In this document: positions 57,110 to 64,000 of the stretch, in pieces
How positions within the stretch are numbered: position 1 is the first letter of the stretch
Layout: each line of letters begins with the position of its first letter
Assembly (NCBI GenBank): GCA_037576215.1
Contig: JBANDB010000003.1
Location: 682,001-746,000 of the forward strand
From: Armillaria gallica
Taxonomy: Eukaryota; Basidiomycota; Agaricomycetes; Agaricales; Physalacriaceae
Reading direction: 5' to 3'
Length of the DNA stretch: 64,000 bases
The notes under the pieces: generated by a model
What the model saw: the letters and a program-made list of their open reading frames with translations, nothing else
What the model was told of the DNA's origin: nothing
Database searches by the model: none
Program-made: the position numbers and the translations under genes

Positions 57110-58840
57110 CCCTACTTCCTCTGAAACATTGTGTTAGACGAATATCCACAATTAGCCGCCCAATTTCGAAATTTTTGGATCATGAGGGCGAGTGGCTATG
57201 GAACGGCGCGCTTCGTACGTTTGTCTCTCTTTTTTTCAGCCTGTTTTTTCATAAATTTTAACCTCTAGAACGGTGTAAATTTGGATATTGATGCTCTTCA
57301 AAGAATTGCCTCCTCAGCCGTTGGTGCACGACGCTGCATTCGGATCGAAAGTCTCGCCTAAGGTCCCCTTTTCGATGGCATAGCCATGTTTGTGACTCTA
57401 ATGTGTTGTACAGGATCATACAATAAGGTTTTCGACAACAGGGCCGAAGCAATCGCAAGGATTCCTTACGCACTAGTGGGCAATGTCCACATGTCCACAG
57501 CCAGCGAAGTCGCCACTATGGAATACGTCCGAGAAGTCTTTGGCAAGCCCGCGCCACGCGTTTTTACCTGGAGCAGCACCCCCGAAGCCTGAACCGCTGT
57601 AGGGACGGACTTCATCCTTATGGAGTACCTCCGTTGGGGGACCATTGGCTGAATACCTTTGACGAAGATATCAGAGTAGTCATACGCGAGTTGATTCATT
57701 TCGATATCGACATTCACCAGCGCACATTTTCGCAGATCGGGAGCCCGGTCTTCAGGGAGGACGTCATCCCCGAGTTGCAAAGTAGACCGCTCTACCTCAG
57801 GGAGTCGGATAACAAAGCGTCTGTTGCCGACAAGTATCGGATTGGGCCTATTGTCGACAATCAATACTGGTTTGGTGGAGAGGAACCTGTCGTTGGCGAT
57901 CGTGGTCCTTGTAAGTAACGTTCCTTACTTTCATTTGGGGAGAGTCTGATCGTGATCCTTAGGGTCTGACATGACAACTTTCTTGCAGGCCACCTGCCGT
58001 TTGGCGCTGCGTAGGGCCGAATCTCAAGCTGCCAGCGTCGCCTCTTCTTGCCCATCCTCTGCTCGCTCCTGAGCCGGTCAAAACCGTTCGACCTCCCCGA
58101 GCTGCGTCAACTCTTGCATCACTGCATCTCGATGGTGCCCTACTTGACGCCATCGGAGCCAGCAATAGCATATCCCTTCCTCGCAGCTGTCACTCCGTAT
58201 CTCATGGGCCCCGATCTCCCTCCCGCGATGCGCTAGGAAGGCAGTCTTATACCCTTCCCAGACCATCCCTTCATCCCTCCAGATATCCCTCCAGATATTC
58301 CGCCCGAGTTCAAACAACAAGCTGAACTAGAATGGAGACTCGCTAAACGGCGCAGAGGGATGGCTAGCATCCTGCTACGAAATGTTCCGATGCGGTTTGC
58401 AACCGCGTGTGTGCACCGTTTTGATGTGATGAGGTCACTGCCCGATACTGCGCTGCGGTGTTATGCTGACGGCCCGCACCGTCTCCGACATCTCGTTTAT
58501 GAGATGTATAGAGAATGGTCTGCTATCATGGAAGGTTCAGCGTCTCCCGCTGAGTGTCTCGTTCAGTTGACGGCGGCGGAAATCGCGCGTGAACGAGAAG
58601 AATATGCCGCGTATTCGCGTTATCAGCTGCGTAGGGACGAGGCTCTTGCGACGATACGGGGTGATCCGGATGGGTGGATGTCGGAGGAGAATGCGAGGGT
58701 AATGCGAGGTGGGCTGTCGCGCGTGAGGAGTAGAACGAAGACGAAGCAGGTGGTCCGTTTCCATTGGACGATGGAATGTGGTCGTTCCATTGACGTGAAG
58801 GACATTATCTTCGACGTTATATCGTTCTCCTTGCAATGAC
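57110..58840 (+). pseudogene. AIM9-like kinase pseudogene lacking the catalytic core
   Basis: Colinear with the intact kinase at 47.8-49.6 kb: LDHEGEWLWNGALR, SSAVGARRC, NVHMSTASEVATMEYVRE, NTFDEDIRVVIRELIHFD, RIGPIVDNQYWF, ETALRCYADGP-like and GDPDGWMSEENARVM segments all recur. Lesions seen: TAA (57359-57361) where the intact gene has CAA; TGA (57590-57592) where it has CGG; a deletion and shift around 57625-57645; and loss of roughly 110 bp that removes both the HPDL...SNII catalytic loop and the IDWQ motif (near 58165-58235), with a stop there. It cannot make an active kinase. Confidence 0.85.
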
Positions 58841-59085
58841 GGTTAGTACCTAGATGTTTATCTTCGAGAAGAGTTTTATTCGTTCCGTAACCGATTTTGA
58901 ATTTGAAGGGTTGATTGCGAAGTTTTATACATCGCTTGCCGACAACATTCTCGATTCGGCAGATTGGTCCCAGTCTAGTTCCCACCTACATATAATAGCC
59001 ATCAATGCCCTACTTTTCAATACACTGCTTTACCCGGCACCTTCAATTGATGCATGCTCATCGGACCAACCCCCCTTGCGCTGTA

Positions 59086-61380
59086 ATGCTTAACTTGGTA
59101 CCTAATGTTCATATATCTGTGCCGTTACGGTGGGTTCTCACGGTTCTCATCACTATGTTTACGACCCTCACTCTCGGGCTAATCCTTCTCTGGGTCATCC
59201 AGAAATCTATCGAGTTTTATCGAAATGTAAAAGCAGTTGGGTGAGTTCCGCATCTCTCAAAACTGTTACAAAACATTGGACACCTTGCAGGAACCACCCA
59301 GGATACCGCACGATCCTCTGGTATCGGCAGCCTCTCTCATATCTTCTTCCGCCAATTCCTGGTTTGACGGGTGGTACCAACTTTGTCTTCAACAAGAAAT
59401 ACGAAGGCAAGAAAATACGTATCGACGTTATTCAAGCACCTACTGATCATCCTACCAGTGTACAAACAGACAGGGTGGGACATTGTCGCCTGTGTAACAG
59501 CATTCCCGGCGATGATTGAATTTCTTGTCGCTGACGCTACAATCATCAAAGTACGACTCCGTTGTACGCTCAAGGTTCTCCACTGACGGGACCAAGGACG
59601 TAACTTCATCCCGCGCGTTGTTCCCTAAGCCTGTGTCCATGTTCCAAAGGCTATCCATATTTGGCCCTAACATCATCGCATCCGAAGGGGACACGTGGAG
59701 AAAATACCGAAAAATTAGCGCTCCGGCATTTTCTGATGTATGTATATTCACCTATGGATCTCGGACATGTCTCACATAATTGTCTACTACAGAGAAATAA
59801 CCGACTCGTATGGGATGAATCCTTGAAAATCACGGAGGACCTGATCAACACGGTCTGGAAAAATGAGGACGTGGTGGAAGTGGAGCATGCGGTTGATTTT
59901 ACGCTCTCGGTAGGCGCGTCATGCAATGATTTTTCGATGACTCATCAAAGCGGTATAGATAGCCTTGAAAGTCATTAGCGTAGCGGGCTTTGGGCGCAAA
60001 ATGGATTGGCAAGCGGACACCGTCTCCCCCGAGGGGCACACGATGTCCTTTCATGACGCTCTAAATTTTGCCAGTATCGGAATGGTTCTAAAACTCAGTG
60101 TTCCCCGCTGGGCCATGGGACTGACACCTAAATGGGCCAAGGTGAGAGCTGCATTCGACGAGCTAGAGGTCAGTCATAATCGCTGCTTTTGGGGTTCTTT
60201 GACCTCAATGAAACTATGGAAAGCTGTATATGCTGGAAATGGTCAGAAATCGGCGGACAGGAGAGCAGAAGGGGGAAAGATACGATTTGTTCAGCAGTCT
60301 TCTGGATGCCAATGATGATGAAGGCGGCGGCGGAGGAGTAGGGACTAAATTGACGGATCAAGAACTACTGGGTAAATTTATATTTCGTCACATCTTGATT
60401 CAACGCAATTGACGTCGTTTTCCCAAGGGAACGTATTCATCTTCTTAGTCGCTGGGCATGAGGTGAGTCCAAATTTATGACCGAGAACAAGGAGTACGCA
60501 CTGTACCTATTTTATCACAGACCACAGGCCATACGCTGGCATTGGCACTTGCGTTATTAGCGCTTCATCCTGATCAGCAAGAGATCCTTTACCGCCATAT
60601 CAAGTCCATCGTTCCAGATGGACGGAACCCGGTATGTGCCTACAGTTGCAAGTTCCTTCTGCCGAGTAATAATAGCCCACAGACCTACGAAGAAATGCCT
60701 CTCTTTACGCATTCTCTAGCGTGAGAGTTAACTTTTCAATATACCTACAACTTGTTAAAATCTTTCCTAGAGCTTTCTACGAAACTCTTCGCCTGTTCCC
60801 ACCCGTGACGATTCCCAAGACAAGCGTCGAGGATACCGTCTTTGTCTGTACCAACAAGGCAGGAGAACGCAAGCCGATTCCTGTACCTCAGGGTTCCATA
60901 GTGAGATTTGACGTGGTGGGGTTGCATCGTAATCGTGAGTACCTGGAACACGACTACCAAATATTGTTTAACTCACCATCAACTCAGCGCGATACTGGAA
61001 AGACCCTGAGGTGTTCAACCCGTCGAGATTTCTGGGCGACTGGCCCAGGGAGGCATTCATGCCATTCAGTCAGGGTGCACATGCATGCATGGGTCGAAAG
61101 TACATCCTGAACTCGCTCAGTAGTGCATTACTGATGGCTACACGTAGATTTTCTGAAACTGAGGGTGTTGCTGTATTAACAATGCTCATTTCGAGGTACA
61201 AAATTACCGTCAATGGAAAGCCCGGAGAAACTTTCGAGGAAAAAAAGGAAAGAGTTTTGAAAACAAGAATGGGTATTACTTTGACGTGAGTATCCTTCTT
61301 CTTTGCTACGGATTTATATGTTAATGTTGTGAAATTAAAGGCCTGTTCATGTACCGCTTGTTTTTACTCGACGGGAATGA
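59086..61380 (+). CDS. Cytochrome P450 monooxygenase, membrane-anchored
   Basis: Haem-thiolate monooxygenase of the ER. Seen: an N-terminal anchor (WVLTVLITMFTTLTLGLILLW), WRKYRKISAPAFS (C-helix), the I-helix VAGHETTGHTLALALALLAL (oxygen binding), FYETLRLFPPV (ExxR), NPRYWKDPEVFNPSRFLGDW and the haem loop FMPFSQGAHACMGRKFSE with the axial Cys. About 14 exons; the phases I followed all agree, ending with PVHVPLVFTRRE at TGA 61378-61380. The intron after GGTNFVFNKKYE can use either a GC donor (GAAG/GCAAG) or a GT donor 12 nt later, both in frame. The start at 59086 places the anchor at the N-terminus. The family number cannot be assigned by eye. Confidence 0.92.
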
Positions 61381-61696
61381 CAAGCTCGGACTTCTTGTAT
61401 GTAACACTCTAGCTCATAATGAAACTGTAGACAGGATGTACATAACATGGTACCAAAGGATATATCAGGGAGACTGCACAAAGACTGCAGCGATCGCTGG
61501 AACCACGTTGATGAAACACGGTATATAAAGCCTCCTGTATGTGTGTTTCGTCTTGGAGACGAAGAAAGACGGCCTCATCGTAGACGTGCATGGCATAAGT
61601 CGCGTGAGGTAATTTATCAAGTTTGTCCTTTCGCTCTGCACCATCGGTACTCGCGCTTCGACCTGATACAAGATAGGGATGGAGCCGTATACTTAA
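61381..61696. other. Intergenic, no gene recognised
   Basis: Short spacer between the P450 and F-box gene C. Confidence 0.35.
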
Positions 61697-63889
61697 ATGA
61701 TAAGGCTAATTGATGAGTCGTCACGATTTATGTTGTGTCAAGATCATTTTTTCGGGTCCATCAGTAACGCGGAGTCGTGTTGTGGGTCCATATGTGGGCG
61801 GCGGCCGAAAAAAAGTCCGCGGAGGCAATCGAGTTCAAGACAAAATAAGGTGAAAACGTGCAAGGCTCCTTCCCCTTATAGACATATGGTAGTAAAAATT
61901 GTAATTAATTATTTTTTACAAGAATCGTCGCAATCACTTTGGAAGCGACTGTCATTATCGTGCTGCATTGCCAGATTTCCTTTCTTCCGGTGTAATCTTA
62001 TTCCATCAGTGCTGCATCTGGTGCAGAAAAGAGTGTTGCTCCAGCACTTTTCCCCAAGCACCGCTACTAAGTACCTTGAAAATGACCATAATTGCAATGT
62101 AAGTAGAATTTTCCACCCTGGAATCTTTTTCTTCCTCTTCTTGAAGGGTCTTTTTGATGACGAAGGCTATAGAATTTCTCAATTGCGTCAGTCCATTACC
62201 CTCGATGGGGAAGACTCAGAGGCGGTCCCATCATCAGTCGCACCGCTGGGACCAAGCTCGAGCAACTCGCTTACCCAGTCTGATATTGCATTGATTCGCG
62301 ACCTTACGGACGCGCTTGAAGAAGAATATGTCGATGTCGAGCAAAATATACATTTTCTTGAATCGCTTCTTTCTCGTTTTCACAGACGAAGAGATCAAAA
62401 CCGTACCACCATCTTGTTCCAGAAATCTCTTCTCGTCCCTTTACCACTTCCCTCTCCCAAGGAGGCCGTCTCCTTATCTGACACAACGTCTCGTGTGCCA
62501 TATTTCTCAGCTCCCATATCTCTACTACCCGTGGAGATTATCGCCGAGATTCTCCAAATTGCCACAAGAGACCTGTCTCGAAAGTCCATTCGCGATTCAC
62601 TTGATATCAAAAGGTCCGCGCCATGGACGTTTTCTCGTGTGTGTCGCGTCTGGCGGGCGATCGTTGCTTCCACTCCAATGCTCTGGACTCGGGTAGATAT
62701 TTTGGGAGATGAAGGCTCGAACCATTTTCCCAAAGCCAAGTTACGCCCCCTCCGAAAGCACCTTCATCGATCCTCGCCGCATTTGTTGGACATCATGATG
62801 GACCTCTCAGACTTAGATAACTTGGCACGACCATTGAAGCCATTGATACGCCACACGCATCGCTGGAGTATCGTCGAATTGACGATTACACCATCCCGCT
62901 TCCAAACGATGGCTACCCTCGTCGGGGCTGCAGAATTTCCGGAGTTGAAGCGACTGGATATAGATGTGCGAGATGCGATCGTGATTCCAACACCACCCTC
63001 CACGGATCGCCGCCGCGAGGATATTACGCAGCCTATCGAGGTTTTTCGAAACGCGCACAATTTGGAGGAAGTTTCGCTCCAAGGGATCAAGTTATCCCAA
63101 ATTTTGCTACCGCTTCGACAGCTGAAGCGTTTCAGTGGTGATATTCAAAATGCCACTGAGCTCAGAGACCTTTTTCGTGACGCCCCTGACTTACATCAGG
63201 CTACACTACAAATTTTACCATTCCGAAGTTGGTCGGATGCGGCACACCTTCAAACCCTGTCGCACGCGAAGCTCCGTTGGCTCTCAATTCAAACATATAT
63301 CGAATGTTTGGCGCATCTGCACCTTCCGGCGTTGCAGCATCTGCAAACTGAAAGTCTTTATGGGCCTGATTACTACACTTTGGACACCGTTGGCTTCCTT
63401 TCGAATTCGCAATGTCAGCTTCGAACCCTTTTCCTCCCTCCACTTCCTATCGGTCATGTTGTGGCAATATTGAAAACATGTCTGTCAACCCTGACTGCAT
63501 TATCGTTGCACGTCAGGGCAAAAGATGCCTCTCGTTTCTATCGGAAGTTGCGTTATAAAGGATCCGCATCCCCATGTCTTGCGCCGCGTTTGAAGCATCT
63601 TTATATTCACGATGATTTTTACGCACCCGGTGTTCAGCCATCTTACCATTCTGTACCGTCGCCACTTGCCTCTCACAATGGACTCCTCAATTTAGTGGCC
63701 TCGCGAAGATCCCAGGACGCTAAATTAAATGGGATTGCACTTCTCAGATCTTTAACCCTCTGCATTCCATACACTTTTGGGATACAAGACCCTCTCATTC
63801 TATCTTTAAACGATTTTGAAGGACTGTCGGTGAAGTTCTATGGATTTTCGATGACGAAGAGAATGCCGAATCCCCCAGACTCGTGTTAG
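61697..63889 (+). CDS. F-box-like / leucine-rich protein C, ends uncertain
   Basis: Core: an acidic helix (LIRDLTDALEEEYVDVEQNI), then the F-box-like motif ISLLPVEIIAEILQIATRDL ... FSRVCRVWRAIVASTPMLWTRV, followed by leucine-rich segments (LLDIMMDLSDLDNL, FPELKRLDIDV, LEEVSLQGIKLSQI, LRTLFLPPLPIGH, LTALSLHVRAKD, LKHLYIHDDF). The reading frame is open from 61697, but its first about 150 codons are low quality. A splice (GTAAGT at about 62100 to CTTGAAG/GGTC at about 62149) is likely, so the true start is probably not 61697. At the 3' end, coding-like sequence continues after 63830 in another frame (ENAESPRLVLDILFSVYLNP), suggesting one more intron or a frameshift. The F-box part itself is clear. 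Confidence 0.7.
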   Translation: MIRLIDESSRFMLCQDHFFGSISNAESCCGSICGRRPKKSPRRQSSSRQNKVKTCKAPSPYRHMVVKIVINYFLQESSQSLWKRLSLSCCIARFPFFRCNLIPSVLHLVQKRVLLQHFSPSTATKYLENDHNCNVSRIFHPGIFFFLFLKGLFDDEGYRISQLRQSITLDGEDSEAVPSSVAPLGPSSSNSLTQSDIALIRDLTDALEEEYVDVEQNIHFLESLLSRFHRRRDQNRTTILFQKSLLVPLPLPSPKEAVSLSDTTSRVPYFSAPISLLPVEIIAEILQIATRDLSRKSIRDSLDIKRSAPWTFSRVCRVWRAIVASTPMLWTRVDILGDEGSNHFPKAKLRPLRKHLHRSSPHLLDIMMDLSDLDNLARPLKPLIRHTHRWSIVELTITPSRFQTMATLVGAAEFPELKRLDIDVRDAIVIPTPPSTDRRREDITQPIEVFRNAHNLEEVSLQGIKLSQILLPLRQLKRFSGDIQNATELRDLFRDAPDLHQATLQILPFRSWSDAAHLQTLSHAKLRWLSIQTYIECLAHLHLPALQHLQTESLYGPDYYTLDTVGFLSNSQCQLRTLFLPPLPIGHVVAILKTCLSTLTALSLHVRAKDASRFYRKLRYKGSASPCLAPRLKHLYIHDDFYAPGVQPSYHSVPSPLASHNGLLNLVASRRSQDAKLNGIALLRSLTLCIPYTFGIQDPLILSLNDFEGLSVKFYGFSMTKRMPNPPDSC

Positions 63890-64000
63890 ACATACTCTTC
63901 TCAGTGTATCTAAATCCCTTCTTGTATGCTCGCATGAAGCAGGAGGTAGAGTTGTAGTGACTTCTTTCGAAATTTTGAGACCACTCCAATGACGCGAACT
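63890..64000. other. Window end, possible last exon of F-box gene C
   Basis: A frame reading RLVLDILFSVYLNPFLYARM runs to a TAG at about 63956; see the F-box entry. Confidence 0.3.

Noticed and set aside
6284..61380. One biosynthetic gene cluster made of OYE, UbiA prenyltransferase, MFS transporter, GMC oxidoreductases and P450.
   Set aside because: The genes are spread over 55 kb with ISY1, AMSH, methyltransferase, F-box and other unrelated genes between them, and no core synthase is present. UbiA alone may serve secondary metabolism.
1..64000. CRISPR arrays, prokaryotic operons or an organelle origin.
   Set aside because: Introns throughout, nuclear-type tRNAs with introns and fungal gene families show a nuclear fungal chromosome. 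No spaced direct-repeat array was seen.

Overview
The window is fungal and, from its gene style, from a mushroom-forming basidiomycete (Agaricomycetes). Genes are packed on both strands and cut by many 45-70 bp GT-AG introns, with a few GC-AG introns and very short exons. The families are typical of that group: aryl-alcohol-oxidase-like GMC oxidoreductases, F-box/LRR proteins, AIM9-like APH-fold kinases, a CAP10 (GT90) glycosyltransferase and a P450. The two tRNA genes recognised both carry introns. Base composition is near 47% GC by eye. All families were recognised from memory and motifs; no database search was run.

Layout. 1-4.3 kb: 5' part of a dynamin-like GTPase, then a GT90 glycosyltransferase. 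6.3-7.6 kb: an old-yellow-enzyme reductase. 7.8-18 kb: a repeat-rich stretch with two intron-bearing tRNA genes (Gly-GCC, Ala-TGC), each followed 78-88 bp downstream by a copy of one TIR element. One copy is split by a 5'-truncated LINE with a poly(A) tail and a 16-bp target duplication. An AMSH-type deubiquitinase, an OYE relic and a lineage-specific gene lie between the tRNAs. 18.6-25 kb: a UbiA prenyltransferase, then the splicing factor ISY1 and a carnosine-type N-methyltransferase sharing one short divergent promoter. 25.4-29.4 kb: a decayed copy and an intact copy of an inositol-type MFS transporter. 29.7-36.9 kb: a possible 2OG-dioxygenase-like protein, an F-box protein and a large glycosylated membrane protein.

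38-58.8 kb is an accessory, duplication-driven block. Three paralogous secreted GMC oxidoreductases lie in the same orientation. Interspersed are one intact APH/AIM9-like kinase, one kinase pseudogene without its catalytic core and a small kinase fragment, plus an F-box/LRR gene and an F-box pseudogene broken by a 7-bp tandem duplication. Here too are two tandem copies of a small zinc-ribbon protein that resembles an uncharacterised family I know from bacteria and phages. 59-64 kb: a complete cytochrome P450 and another F-box/LRR gene.

Housekeeping genes (ISY1, AMSH, dynamin, methyltransferase) alternate with a fast-evolving secretome/F-box/kinase complement. The GMC enzymes would act outside the cell on aromatic or aliphatic alcohols and supply H2O2. 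I see no single coherent biosynthetic cluster. The most unusual signals are the phage-type zinc-ribbon pair and the TIR elements sitting at matching places downstream of tRNA genes.
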